Shown one piece after another: positions 31,568-43,579 of a stretch of DNA of 64,000 bases (position 1 is its first letter; the number at the start of each line of letters is the position of its first letter). Under the pieces are notes generated by a model, which was given only the letters and a program-made list of their open reading frames with translations, made no database searches and had not been told where the DNA came from. This DNA is from Populus alba (lineage: Eukaryota > Streptophyta > Magnoliopsida > Malpighiales > Salicaceae), in contig NC_133298.1 of assembly GCF_005239225.2 (NCBI RefSeq), forward strand, positions 4,836,001 to 4,900,000, in the 5' to 3' direction. The translations under genes were made by a program, and so were the position numbers.

Positions 31568-34500
31568 ATGACTACCTTGTTACTCCATGTTGGGAACTTC
31601 ATCACCCTCCAACTCACTCCAAACAATTACCCCTTATGGCGTGAACAAGCATTGGCTCTTGCTGAGAGTCAAGAAATGGTCAGTCATCTCACAAATAAAG
31701 ATCCTGCTTCAACAAAATACACAAACACAGAAAACTCAACCCCATAATTAACAGATGCTTTTATAGCATGACGAAAGTCAGATCGTCTCCTTTGAGGGTG
31801 GATCATTGGAACACTCTCAGAAGAAACTCTAGGACTCGTTGTTGGTCTCGACACAGCTCATGCTGTTTGGGAGGCTCTCAAAAATGCATATGCACAAGAC
31901 TCACAAGAACGTGAGTTCACACTGCGACAACAGGTAACCTACCTTCGAAAGGAAGACAACACAACAATCACAGAACACATTCGAACCTTCAAAGGTCTTT
32001 GTGACAACTTATCAGCCATTGGAAAACCTGTACCAGACCAAGAAAAAGTCTTCTACCTTCTCACCAGCCTTGGTCCTCATTATGAAACATTCACAACAAC
32101 CATGCTGAAACCTCCTAGGCCATCATACTATGAGTTGGTCTCTCAACTCCAAAACTTTGATCAAAGGCGTAATTGGTTCTCCAATCACACAAACATCACA
32201 GCTCATTCTCTCACTCATCAATTGGCTTTTTATGGACAGCAGCAACAACGTTCACAATCAAACTCTTTAGGCTATCGTGGCCCCTCATAAAAATTCAATT
32301 CTAATGGTCGTGGTTTCCAAGCTCAACAGCAAAGGGACTCCTCTTCATCAAATTCACAGCGTAGACCTCCACCACCTGGTGAGCGTCGCATGACACCAAC
32401 AGAGAGGGATCAATACCGTGATCAACAATGCCAGTATTGTGGGATGACAAGCCATGTTGCTAAAATATGTTGGTGGGTGCCAAAGAAACCCCCTCAACAA
32501 GATGAGATTCCACAAGCACTTGCAGCACTCACTTTGGACACCACCATTGCTGACACTGAATGGACAACGGACACTGGAGCTTCCAACCATATGACAGGTA
32601 AGCCAGGTATGTTAACAAACATTCATAAATACTCTGGTGCTGACTCTGTGCTAATCGGAGATGGGTCTTCTATGCCAATTCTTGCAATTGGTGATACGTG
32701 TATAAAACAAAAAACATCTGCCTTACCTCTCAATGATGTTCTATTGGTTCCAAACTTAACAAAAAATTTACTTTCCATAAGCCAGCTAACTAATCAATTT
32801 CCTGTTAATTGTGAGTTTTCTAATGTTGATTTTTGTGTTAAGGAACGGGAAACAAGACAGACAGTGATAATAGGGAAACGCAAGGGTGACCTTTACATCT
32901 TCCCTGCTTCACCAGAATTGTATTTCTCTCATCGGTTCAAATCAGGCACAACAGAAGTTTGGCATCAACGTCTAGACCATCCTCAGTCTTCAGCATTACA
33001 AATGCTAAAAAATAAAGGACTTATTGATGTTGTAGGGACAATAAAATTACAACATCTTTGTGATAGTTGCCAACTAGGAAAACTTAGTCGTTTACCTTTT
33101 TCTAAATCAGAACATTCAAGTACTGGTATCTTTGAAAAAATTCATTGTGATTTATGGGGATCAGCACCCGTTTTATCAATTGCAAAATTTAAATATTATG
33201 CTTGTTTAGTAGATGATTTTTCTAAGTATACTTGGATTATTTCCTTGCGCAACAAATCTGATTTCTTCAATGCATGCTTAGCTTTTGAAAAATATGTTAT
33301 TAGACAGTTTAACAAGCAAATTAAAATATTTCATTCAGATGGAGGTGGTGAGTTCATCAATTCAAAACTACTGACTCATTTTCTTTCTACAGGCATTGTT
33401 CATCAGATATCATCATCATATACTCCTGAGCAGATTGGTATAGTTGAGAGACGCCATAGGACCATAAGAGAATTAGGAATGACTATGTTATTTCATAGTG
33501 GAGCACCCTTATTCTTATGGATAGAATCCTTCACCACGACAGTATATCTTATGAATTGCTTACCTTCTTCTGCTCTCAAATTTGAAACACCATATTTTGC
33601 ACTTCATGGGACACACCCAAATTACTCCTCACTAAGAGCATTTGGATCTAAATGCTTTCCTTACCCTTGGGATATACGAAAACACAAATTTGATCCAAAA
33701 ACACTTCCATGCATTTTTGTAGGTTACAGTGAAAAGCATAAAGCTTATAAGTGTTTTCATCCAATAAGTAAATTTTTTTTCATCTCACGTCATGTTGTCT
33801 TTGATGAATTAATTTTTCCATACAAGCCTATCAATAAATGTTGCAAGACAACCAATCAACCACAAGTAATTAGTATTTTTGATTCTTGGTTACCACATAC
33901 TAATAACTCTTCCTCTGCAGGAGCAATTATGGACTCTGCCTCACTCCCATGTCAAAGTTTGTTGCTGCCAAATGACATTAGTACTCCACAAAATATCTCC
34001 CTATCTACAGATCTCACAGAGTCACAATGGCAATATCTTGTTGTTGAGTCACAGACCAATCCCAAAATTAATGCCAATAATGGGTTTGCTCACAACATAA
34101 TTTCACCAGACATATCTCTATCACAAGGGTGTCAAGAGTTTCATGGGTCAGCACAAGAAATTCCTTCTCTGTTTATCAGTGAAACACCAAAAACAGCACC
34201 GCTGGCTCATTCCATGGTCACTCGGTCTAAACAAGGTATAGTAAAGCCGAATCCTAAATATGCCTTAACCACCAACACCTCCGCAAATATACCCCGTGAG
34301 CCTTACAATATTAAAGTTGCACTAGCACATCCTGGTTAGAGAGCAGCAATGGAGGAAGAGCTGGCAGCACTCAATCAAAATAAGACTTGGAAATTGGTTC
34401 CACGAACATCACAGATGAATGTCATTGGTTCTAAATGGGTGTTTAAATCAAAGCTCAAACCAGATGGTTCTCTAGATCGACTCAAAGCACGTTTAGTTGC

Positions 34501-35773
34501 AAAAGGGTATCATCAAATTGATGGAGTAGACTACACCAAAACCTTTTCTCCAGTTATCAAACCAGGCACAATTCGCATGATAATTACCATAGCCCTTGTT
34601 CAGAAGTGGCCTATTCGACAATTGGATGTAAAAAATGCCTTCTTGCATGGTTTAATTTCTGAAGATCTTTACATGCAACAACCACCAGGAATGGCAGACT
34701 CTCAACAGCCGACATATGTCTGCAAACTACAAAGAGCTCTTTATGGCCTAAAACAAGCACCACGTGCTTGGTTTGATCGTTTCAGTGCATTTCTTCTTAA
34801 ATATAGTTTTTTTTTTTATAGTTTATCTGACCCTTTATTGTTTGTTCTTCATTCAGATTATGGCTCATTGATTTTGCTCCTCTATGTAGATGATATGTTG
34901 CTCACAGGATCAACTCCATCACTGGTATCCAATTTTATTATGGTGCTAAGTAGTGAATTCGCAATGAAAGACTTAGGCCCCATACACCACTTTCTTGGAA
35001 TGGAAATCACACCAACAACAAGTGGCCTTCATCTATCCCAATCACATTATGCATTGACAATACTTGAACGATCAAATATGGTTGATTGTAAGCCTATGAG
35101 TACTCCTCTTGAAGCTAAAACAAAAATATCTTCCAACAATACTCTCATGGAAGACCCAAGTTACTATCGAGGAATAGTAGGAGCTTTACAATATCTTACA
35201 CTCACTCGTCCTGATCTATCATTTAGTGTTAATTATGTATCTCAATTCATGCATGCTCCCACAATGACGCATTTAAAAATGGTTCGACGTATTTTACGAT
35301 ATGTCAAAGGAACAATTGAAATGGGATTACATTTTTCTTCGCACATTACACTTGATCTATTTGCTTTCTCAGATGCAGATTGGGCGGGGTGTCCTACAAC
35401 AAGACGATCCACTACTGGCTATTGTACATTCCTTGGAGGAAATCTTATCTCATGGTGTGCAAAAAAAGAGCACACAATTTCTTGGTCAAGCACAGAAGTA
35501 GAATATCATGCAATGGCTAACACAACGGCAGAGCTCAAATGGCTGGTTTTCATTCTCAAAGATCTCTGCATCACACTATCATCTCCTCCCATTCTTTACT
35601 ACGACAATCTAAGTGCACTTCACATGACAGTGAATCCGGTATTCCATGCCCGAAGCAAACATATCGAGTTGGATTATCATTTTGTGCGTGAACGTGTTGC
35701 CCGAGGACTGCTTGTCACTCAACATATCTCATCAGGTAATCAAGTTGCTGACCTCTTCACCAAACCAATGTAA
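31568..35773 (+). pseudogene. Copia gag-pol polyprotein with five in-frame stops
   Basis: One continuous frame of 1401 codons runs from ATG 31568 to stop 35771-35773. It has internal stops at 31745, 31769, 31793, 32288 and 34337 and no frameshift. The domains run in copia order: gag (UBN2-type), zinc knuckle CQYCGMTSHVAKIC (C-x2-C-x4-H-x4-C), protease TDTGASNHMTG, GAG-pre-integrase WHQRLDHPQSSAL, integrase with HSDGGGEF, reverse transcriptase with YVDDMLLTG, RNase H (SDADWAGCPTTRRSTTGY) and a final ADLFTKPM. Order and motifs are diagnostic for Ty1/copia. The stops prevent a full polyprotein. The longest open pieces are 32390-34336 and 34349-35773. Confidence 0.93.
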
Positions 35774-35838
35774 AAAACAGCTCTTCAATATTTCCGCAAC
35801 AAACTTTGCCTCCAGCCCCGGCAAAGTTTGCGGGAGGG

Positions 35839-36364
35839 TGTTAACCATCCATCACTTATTGACACTGCTGGCATTGCCCACAATTATGAAAGTCAATGGA
35901 GAAATAAGGATACACGAGATTCTTGGAGAAAAAAGGGTGAAGACTCTCACAATCTAGCCTCAATTACTGGAGAAACGTTGAGTGATCTTGGAGCTCTAAC
36001 GGCAATATGTTCAAACCAAGATGACATTCCAATTAAGCCTATAAATTCGGGAAGTTCAAACTAACAAGAACTCTGCATGGTAGTTTAGCAAACTTACAGG
36101 GATTCTCTGCTATCAAATTCTCTATTATCAAGCTGTCATCGTAACAAACTCCTCTGCTATGAAGCTGTCATCACAATAAATCAGCACTGTCATCAACCAG
36201 ATTTCATGAGATCCTTTCCTTTTATTTTACATCTGAATCATTGCATCTAATTAGTTTAAATACTGCACTTGTATAGCCTAGTTGTTCACGTTGAAAAACA
36301 GAATAAGAGAAACTGAATATTCATTCCAGAAAACACTCTGTCAGCTCAGTTTATTTTTTCCTTA
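35839..36364 (+). repeat. 3' LTR of nested copia
   Basis: This LTR pairs with 30941-31466. It is followed by CATGA (36365-36369), the duplicated target site. Confidence 0.93.
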
Positions 36365-38580
36365 CATGATTGTAACAAGGTGCGGAAAACCTTTTGCTTT
36401 TCAAGATAAGTGCAATCTGCTAAGGTATTTTTATAGATTTTTTTTCACAAGAATTTATTTGAATATACATGCTTATAATAAATTCAAAATACTAGATTTA
36501 ACCTTGCTAAAGTAGCTGGGACATTCTTCGAAAAGAATATCTTAGTTTTAGCTACACTAACCTTGTGGCCAGAAATTTCACAAAATAAGTTGAGGCAATT
36601 CAGAACCTGCTTCATTTGTCCCTCATTCGCTTCAGAAAATAGGAGCATATCATCTGCAAAGAATTTGCTGATATTAAATGGCTTCCGATCTCCTGAATCC
36701 ACTGCCTTAAGAATCAAAAGTGAGAGTCTCTCCAGTCATAACATAAAAATACAGGTATCCCCATGTCTAATCCCTCTCATTGGAGCAAAATTAGCAGAAG
36801 GACCGCCATTCCACAAAATTTGAAGAGAAGCAGCCTCCATACAATTTATTATAAGATTGGGATGACAATCCCACGTCCATTAACTTGAGACGGTTATAAG
36901 CTTTTTCCAAACCCACTTTAGTAGCCATATACCCTTTCCTCCCTTTCAATTTTCCCATGGAATGAATGATCTCCTGAGCCACAATAGTATTATATGTAAC
37001 CTGTCTTCTTGGGACAAAACTGCTTTGATACTTGGTAACCAAACTCGACGTTAGATTCTTTAGTCTGTTGTTGACCATCAGCTTGGTTAGAATCTTATAA
37101 TTAACATTACATAAACCAGTTGGACGAAATTGATGAAGAAACTCTGGCCTGAGGATCTTAGGAATCAAAACGAAGCATGTCTGATTAAAATCTGCCACAT
37201 CAACTGAACCATCCAATACTCGACGAATAAATTTGCAAACAGAGGAACCAATAACACGCCACCGAGACTGATAGAAGAAAGGCTGAAATCCGTCTGGACC
37301 AGGAGCTTTGTACGTTTTCATGTCAAAGAAAGCTTTTATGATATCTTCATTTGAGACTGAAGCCCGCAACAAATCTTTCCCCACTTGAGAAAATACCTCG
37401 AAGAGGAAAATTGTGACTGTGGTTGTCCTGAACCGTAAACATCTTCTTGAAGAATTTCACAGCCATACTTTTTAGAACTTCTTCATCCCAAACCCACTTG
37501 TTACTGCCATCTTTAAGAGCCTTGATTTTGTTCTTTTGTCTTTGAATAACAGTTTTAGTGTGGAAGTAGGAGGGATTCTTGTCTCCAAAAGTAATCCGTT
37601 GGCATCTTGATTTCCGGTACCAATGGATTTCCTCTTGAGAACAAATCTGGTTATACTCTTCTGTTAACTTTCTTTCCAGGTTTAACAAGAAAGGATTAGC
37701 GCCTTGAGTCACTGCTCTTTGAATACCTCCAATCTGAGCTAGAACTTTCCTCTTTCGAGAAAAAAATATTTCCGAAGACTTGTATGTTCCACTCCTGTAA
37801 TTTCGAAGCCATTGACTTGAGAGAGCTATGTAATTCCAAGTGACCCTGCCAATTTTCATTAAGAAAGGCTGCAAAATTCTTACGAGTGGTCCAAGCGGCT
37901 TCGAATCTAAAAGGGCGAGGAGGTCCCTGCATGCCAACTCTCACTCGAATAGTTCAGTTCAACTAAGATAGGTGATGATCAAATTTAATTCGAGGTAATA
38001 CCTTCACCCGCATTTCAGGAAACTGCAATCTCCAAGCCTGGTTACCAGAGGCTCTATCCAACCTCTCGTAGACATGCCCATGCCCCTCTCTGCTCTGGCC
38101 TTCCCTAGTGAATTTTGGTCTCAAGCTAGATCCATCAGACCACAATCCTGCACCCATTTACCAAAACGAATACACCTTCTCATGTCAGCTGGCTCCCCTC
38201 CTACTTTTTCTGAACATGGGAGAATCTCATTGAAGTCCCCAAGTAGCATAGTTTCCTTACCCGTCAGCTGAGATTTTGCTCCTTCATCACTTTCCTGAAA
38301 TTTCTGCCCTGAATTAGAGGGATGAGGTGCACCCGTGATGCCAGGGGTTTTACTCCCCTTCCTTCCCGTCCTGTTCGCAATCATCCATTAACCGTACGGA
38401 TCAACCACCTATGGTCTAACCACAGGAGCTTCTTCACGTGGCGCCACTTCAAGATTCATCTCCTCCGGCTCATTGGAACAACCAGACTGCTGCTTATCTC
38501 TACCATCTTCATTACGGTGTTGGACGTGGGGACAAATCTCCTTCTTGTGTCCATATCGACCACATCCTTTTTTTCTGTCC
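36365..38580 (-). pseudogene. LINE-1 type retrotransposon: ORF1 end, endonuclease piece, reverse transcriptase
   Basis: Read on the minus strand, an ORF1-like zinc knuckle (GCGRYGHKKEICPH) lies near 38530-38570. It is followed by a short endonuclease remnant (MLLGDFNEILPCSEKVGG at about 38220-38270). The reverse transcriptase has AFFDMKTYKAPGPDGFQPFF, TGLCNVNYKILTKLMVNNRL and, further on, FADDMLLFSEANEGQ at about 36660. Several frameshifts and stops separate these pieces. Most of the endonuclease N-terminus is missing, indicating an internal deletion. The 3' part continues at 30940-30140 across the copia insertion. Confidence 0.82.
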
Positions 38581-38829
38581 GCATTTTCACCAATAACATC
38601 GTAAAATATCCTGTGCTAAATCTTAGAAAAAACAAAGAACTGCTTTAATATCTTTATTCATGTCATGTCAGATATTGAAGATAGATACAAGTTCAATTTT
38701 AATATCTTAAATAGCATATACATAAAATCTTTGCTTACTTGCTCTTGAACAACCACTGTAGCTGTGGCTCCTCTTCTCTGCTTGCTCCAACTCATTATTA
38801 AAATAATGGTAGGATCAAAAAACTTTGAT

Positions 38830-39040
38830 GTGCAGGACAGGATGTAAAAATATGCTAAAACAATATTTATACCGATTGCTTTTTATTTAAAAATATATTA
38901 AAATAATATTTTTTTATTTTTAATATCAATGCATTAAAATAATAAAAAACATTAAAAAAAATATTAATTTAATTTTTTTTTTAAATAAAAAATTATAAAA
39001 AAAAAACACACAATTACACCACAAACATTTTCTAAAAACA
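38830..39040. mobile_element. Dispersed MITE-like element, copy 4 (reverse orientation)
   Basis: An AT-rich segment with AATATCAATGCATTAAAATA, the reverse form of the family core seen near 14960, 25350 and 61160. It ends just before the L1-domain gene promoter. Confidence 0.55.
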
Positions 39041-39041
39041 A

Positions 39042-39221
39042 AATGGGCCATCCCCCTTCCCTTTTCGTTTTCCCATTCTCTCACGTAGAAGCCCAATTAT
39101 CCATCAAACGCGGCCCATTAATACTCTCTCCCTCTGCCCTTTTAATTGAAAGGGACAACAAAACCCTAAACTAAACCCAACCGTCTTCTCCTCTCCTCTA
39201 AAGCATATACTAAACCCTAAA
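39042..39221 (+). promoter_or_regulatory. Promoter of L1-domain gene: site II and telo-boxes
   Basis: TGGGCC lies at 39042-39047, with reverse site II motifs near 39090 and 39110. Two AAACCCTAAA telo-boxes lie at 39171-39180 and 39212-39221, less than 120 nt from the ATG. The arrangement mirrors the fibrillarin promoter. Confidence 0.65.
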
Positions 39222-39288
39222 GCATATACTGATAACCAACAGCACCCGGCAGCTGTAACTCTCTTTCCTGTGTCTGTCTCTATCAATC

Positions 39289-40518
39289 ATGACCACGCTT
39301 CCACCACCACCATCATCTGGTGTTAGCCCCAAAACAGTGGAGAAAGCTGTGAATGCTCTTCTAAAATGGAGATCTTCCACATTGAATACCCAAAAGCCTC
39401 AATTACTCGAACAAGACGAGTTTTTCTACCTTATTCTAACCCTAAAAAAGATCCCACAAAAGGGTGTTAGCCGCATCAACGCCCACAAAATCCCTCTCCC
39501 CAACCCCTTGATCAACCCTTTAAATGAAGCCCCTGAGATCTGCTTAATCATCGATGACAGACCCAAGTCAGGCCTCAATAAAGATGTTGCCAAGAAGAAG
39601 ATTCAAAACGACAACTTACCCATCTCCAAAATCATCAAGGTTTCCAAGCTCAAGACTGATTACCGTCCTTTTGAGGCTAAGAGGAAACTCCGTGATTCTT
39701 ATGATATGTTCTTTGCCGATAAAAGGGTGGTTCCTCTCTTGCCTAAGATGTTAGGGAAACAATTTTTCAAGAAGAAGAAGATTCCTGTGACTCTGGATTT
39801 GAAGCACCACAACTGGAAGGAGCAGATTGACAAGGCCTGTGGCTCTGCCTTGTTGTATCTGAGAAGTGGTACTTGTAGCGTGGTGAAGGTAGGGAGGGTT
39901 TCCATGAGTAGAGAGGAGATTGCCAAAAATGTGATGGCTGCTATTAATGGGATTGCTGATATTGTGCCTAGGAAGTGGGGTGGTGTTAGGTCTTTCCATT
40001 TGAAGTTGCTTGATAGCTTGGCTTTGCCTGTTTATCAGGTAGTTCCTGAGTCGAAGTTGAAGATTGATGGTGGTCCCAAAGAGCAGGAGAATGACGAGGG
40101 TGTCGTCGCCGTGGAGGAAGAGAAGGCTAAAGAGGGGAGAGTTGGAAAAAAGAAGGGAAGGATACAAGAGGTTAGATACATGGATAATAATAATAATAAT
40201 AATGGGGATGGTCATGTTGTTGATGAGATTGAGTTGGGGAGTGATGGTGAAGGGGATATAGATAATGATGATGATGATGATTTTGAGAAGGTCAGTGATG
40301 AACTGTTAAAGAAGAAGAGAAAGAAAGGAGATAATAAAGGGAAAGGTGAAAAGAAGGAGCAGAAGGTAGCTAAATTGAAGAAAGAAGATGGTGTCAAGCA
40401 AAAGAAAGTGAAGAATGAAGATGGTATCAAGCAGAAGAAGCTGAAGAAAGGTTCTTTGGTTTCAGGGAGTGGGGGAATGCAAGTGAGGGGGGAGAAGAAG
40501 AAAAGATTGGCTGCATAA
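39289..40518 (+). CDS. Ribosomal L1 domain-containing nucleolar protein (RSL1D1/UTP30-like)
   Basis: A single exon encodes 409 aa. Residues about 15-260 form a ribosomal protein L1-like fold (VEKAVNALLKWRSS at the start, FFADKRVVPLLPKMLGKQFF, and ALLYLRSGTCSVVKVGRVSM). The C-terminal third is a charged tail with an Asn run from an AAT microsatellite, an acidic patch (DNDDDDDF) and long Lys-rich segments ending GEKKKRLAA. This is the architecture of RSL1D1/Cic1/Utp30-type proteins, which assist pre-60S or early ribosome assembly in the nucleolus. It is not ribosomal protein L1 itself because of the tail. Promoter motifs match those of fibrillarin. The antisense ORFs over the tail are shadows. 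Confidence 0.88.
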   Translation: MTTLPPPPSSGVSPKTVEKAVNALLKWRSSTLNTQKPQLLEQDEFFYLILTLKKIPQKGVSRINAHKIPLPNPLINPLNEAPEICLIIDDRPKSGLNKDVAKKKIQNDNLPISKIIKVSKLKTDYRPFEAKRKLRDSYDMFFADKRVVPLLPKMLGKQFFKKKKIPVTLDLKHHNWKEQIDKACGSALLYLRSGTCSVVKVGRVSMSREEIAKNVMAAINGIADIVPRKWGGVRSFHLKLLDSLALPVYQVVPESKLKIDGGPKEQENDEGVVAVEEEKAKEGRVGKKKGRIQEVRYMDNNNNNNGDGHVVDEIELGSDGEGDIDNDDDDDFEKVSDELLKKKRKKGDNKGKGEKKEQKVAKLKKEDGVKQKKVKNEDGIKQKKLKKGSLVSGSGGMQVRGEKKKRLAA

Positions 40519-41160
40519 TGATTCAATGTTGCTTCCTGGGAATTTGTTACTTGCTGGACTTGGAGAGAATCAGTGTATGGCTGCCGCCTGTCGGTTCTTT
40601 TAGCAGGTTGCGGTCTTTATGGTATTGGTGCCGTAAAGTTTTTGTTAGTTTATTTATATTTGCAAATTTAGCATAAAAGCTGTATTTAACTTAATCATGT
40701 ACCTTGATTATGGAGAACAAATAGAATGGTAACTTTCTACTTCAGTATTCCATTGCTTAGATCTCAAATTTACTCTCGTCTCTTGAAATGTCATTTTTTT
40801 GCATGATGGTTAGAATCTAGTTCTAGTTCAGATGTTGGAACCTGCATGAACTAGAATTAAGCATATCTATTTATACTGATTTTTCTACAAAATGATTCCA
40901 TATGCTGTCTCGCAAGGAAACTGAAAGGAGTTAATTGTCTGAATTCATTGCACGACCGTGGAAAACATACTTTTGAACTGCTTGTAATGGTAACCAAGGG
41001 GTGAAAAGGACCCTTCACCCAACCTGACCTGACCAGATGCGGATTGGGTGGGGGTGATGGATATGGGTGTTACCAGGTTGGGTGCAAGTGATGGTTATCG
41101 GTTTACTGAGTCGAGTGCTGTTGCATAGAAAACCTGCCCTGATTCGCCCCGACCCATTGT
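40519..41160. other. 3' flank of L1-domain gene
   Basis: This holds the 3'UTR and unremarkable intergenic sequence. A short GC-richer patch near 41020-41160 with repeated GGGTG/ACCTG words (for example GGTTGGGTGCAAGTGATGG) has no ORF. Confidence 0.4.
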
Positions 41161-41905
41161 CATGAAATTCTGGTTTCTAAGGAAATTGTGAGCCATAGGG
41201 GCTTAAAAAATGAAAGACTGTTTAGAGGAGGAAGAGGGAAGAAAAACTTAAGAAGGAGAAAGAAGTGATGGGATCTTATAGTGGCAAAACAGTGATCTTG
41301 TCATCTCTATTTTTGTTGTCATAATTTTCAAAAGATTGCATGCTGTTCCTGCCCATTTGCTTTTGAATGAGCTGATTTAGTTTTCAGTGTGCTGAGATTG
41401 GATAAATACACTGTCAAATTGAAACTTAAGGTGTTCATGTGCCTCTTATATCTTCTTAAAGAGCTTGATGTTTCTGCCAATGGACAAGCTATCTTGGTTG
41501 CTGAATGTTGACCACAATTGAATGACTCTATATAACAGATTGATTGGTATGGAAAAATTCCATCACTCTAAAATTGGTTTCTCAGGGATATGCACGTGTT
41601 GATGATTTTACTTGCCATCGCTAGTTGTTATAAATTAGAATACATCTCCCGGTAAAATTTCCAAATGGTTTGGGTTTCCATAGTTTGCCTGCTATTTAGA
41701 AACTTTCTCTTCTAACCTGGGCTGCAGTGTCTGCTCCACAGGAGTTAATGTACTAGGGCTGTGTATGCATGACCTATTTTCTCTTGTTTTTGAGCATTAC
41801 AAGCTTTAAATTTCAAAGGATGCAGATCTTCTTGTTTGTTGCTCATTTTGTAGAAGCATTTCCATTATGTCCACAACAAGCTACGGAAACTACTAACTAT
41901 TGAAT
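41161..41905. repeat. Direct repeat left of the fibrillarin pseudogene
   Basis: This segment is similar to about 42740-43295. Shared text includes TGGTTTCTAAGGA, GAGCyATAGGGG-CTTAAAAAA, CCATTTGCTTT and TAAATTTCAAAGrATGC. The copies are diverged and separated by the fibrillarin-like segment. Confidence 0.65.
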
Positions 41906-42571
41906 TGGAGGAAGAGGCTGTGGCGGAGGTATGAGAGCTGGGGGTGAAGTTATGGTTGAGCCTCATGGACATGAAGGAGCATTCATTGCTAAGGGTGAAG
42001 AAGATACTCTGGTCACTAAGAAAATGGTTCCTGGTGAGACTGCATAATCAGAAGAAAATCTGTTCAGGTATCATTATTTTTCTTCTATTGTTATCTCCAT
42101 TCATGAAAATGCATCTTTTGTGAAGACCGAAGAGTGCTGTTTTTCTATTGCATCAAGTTTCTCTTTCTTGTTTGGTGAATATGTTGTGTTGTTTATATTA
42201 TTTATGTATTTATTTTATTAAATCATTCTTTTCTTCTCAGAATGAAGATGGAACTAAAACAGAGTACAGGGTCTGGAACCCCTTCCGATAAAAATTGGCA
42301 GCTTCCATTCTTGGTGGTGTCGATGATGTTTGGATTGAAAGTTTCATTCACGAGATTGCTCCCGGTTCTTCTGGAAGAAAACAGGGGCTCCCCAATCCTT
42401 TCCCCAGCAATATAGAAAAAAACTGCCTCGGAGGCTGGATTCTAAATAGGTCGTGATCAATGTCTACACTCACCTGTTTTATTGTTGAATCAAGAGACCT
42501 GGCGCTAAAGTTCTTTACCGAGGAGCTGCTTCTGGCTACTACTTTCTCTCGTGTCTGATATTGTTGGCCTG
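41902..42571 (+). pseudogene. Fibrillarin pseudogene, introns retained
   Basis: The segment copies exons 2-4 of fibrillarin. The exon 2-like part (41902-42067) ends TGTTCAG. The exon 3-like part (42241-42336) starts AATGAAGATGGAACTAAA after TTCTTCTCAG. The exon 4-like part (42494-42571) has CCTGGCGCTAAAGTTCTTTA. Introns between them are kept and still align with the real gene, so this arose by DNA duplication and not by reverse transcription. It carries in-frame stops (a TAA in exon 2 and another replacing the serine codon in exon 3), a lost donor after exon 3 (GAAAG for GTAAG) and no exon 1. Exons 5-7 are absent. It is not functional. Confidence 0.92.
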
Positions 42572-42739
42572 CTGGCCATGTATGGATAATATAATAATCT
42601 TGTTTTTTTTAACTGATTTTTTCTACTGAATGGTTCTGTTGGCAAGATGGTAGGCTGATATGCACTGCACAAACAATGCGAAACGTGCTCTTGAATTGGA
42701 TAGGAAACTTACTCCATTCATGTAGTGTTGTGGGCTTGC

Positions 42740-43295
42740 GGAATACTGGTTTCTAAGGATGTTGTGAGCTATAGGGGGCTTAAAAAAAATGAAAGATTGG
42801 GGGTGTTTGGAGGATGAAGAGGGGAAAAACTGGTTTAAAAAGAAAGAAGGAATGGGGATGGGAATTTATTCGATATGCCCGTTCTAGATCCGGCCAATCC
42901 TTTACTTGATTGTCTTAAATCGCAAAAGTTTTGCGTGCTTGCTTTCCTTGTCCATTTGCTTTATGAAAGAGCTGATGAGATTTGGGGTCTGCTGAAATTG
43001 GATGAAAGTACGGGGTCAAATTGAAATATAAAGGCGTCCATATGCCTTTTTATATTTTCTGAAAGAGCTTGATACGAGATTTGAGCCAATGTAATAGGAC
43101 TTTGTATGCATGACTTGTTTTCTCTTATTTTTTAGCTTTAAAAACTTTAAATTTCAAAGAATGCTTATCTTCCTTGTTTATAGAGCAATTCGCGGAAGCA
43201 TTTATTTCCATCATGTCTATATATAAAAAATCAAATCTACTTCAGATACTGTTTTTATTTCAAACAAGTTATGGAAACTACAAGCTTGAATTGAA
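42740..43295. repeat. Direct repeat right of the fibrillarin pseudogene
   Basis: This is the diverged partner of 41161-41905, offset by about 1.57 kb. Similarity stops at TATGGAAACTAC, the same point where the left copy meets fibrillarin-like sequence. Confidence 0.65.
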
Positions 43296-43579
43296 TTGGT
43301 AATGTATTTATCAACACAACCTTAGCCACTATCTGACACGACCTCTCTTCCAAGAGTTTGACTTTGCCTAGAATGGCCGACAAACATAGTAAGGAAAGAA
43401 AGACGGAAGATGCCTGTGGGACAGAGGACTCTAATGGTTTTAAGGCCCCATGAGGTCCCAAGTCACGAAAAATAATGCAAATACATGTATATAGGATGTA
43501 TTCCATATCTGATTTCTTTTGTTTTACCATCATCTAAACGTGGAGCAATCCTCCATCTGCAGAACCCAACTCCCGTTCA

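Larger units (their letters stand above)
30941..36364 (+). mobile_element. Complete Ty1/copia retrotransposon nested in a LINE
   Basis: The element is 5.4 kb. Its LTRs are 526 bp (30941-31466 and 35839-36364), with a primer-binding site, one gag-pol frame and a polypurine tract (CGGGAGGG at 35831-35838). The target duplication CATGA is at 30936-30940 and 36365-36369. The LTR ends are TGTTAACC...TTA. By eye the LTRs differ at about ten to twelve positions (about 2%), so the insertion is fairly young. It lies antisense inside the LINE. Confidence 0.93.

Noticed and set aside
35828..36064. 78-aa ORF repeated at 30894-31166
   Set aside because: It is LTR sequence present in both LTRs, not a gene.
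40212..40526. Phe/Ser-rich minus-strand ORF over the L1-domain gene tail
   Set aside because: Antisense of Lys/Glu-rich codons; the sense gene is clear.
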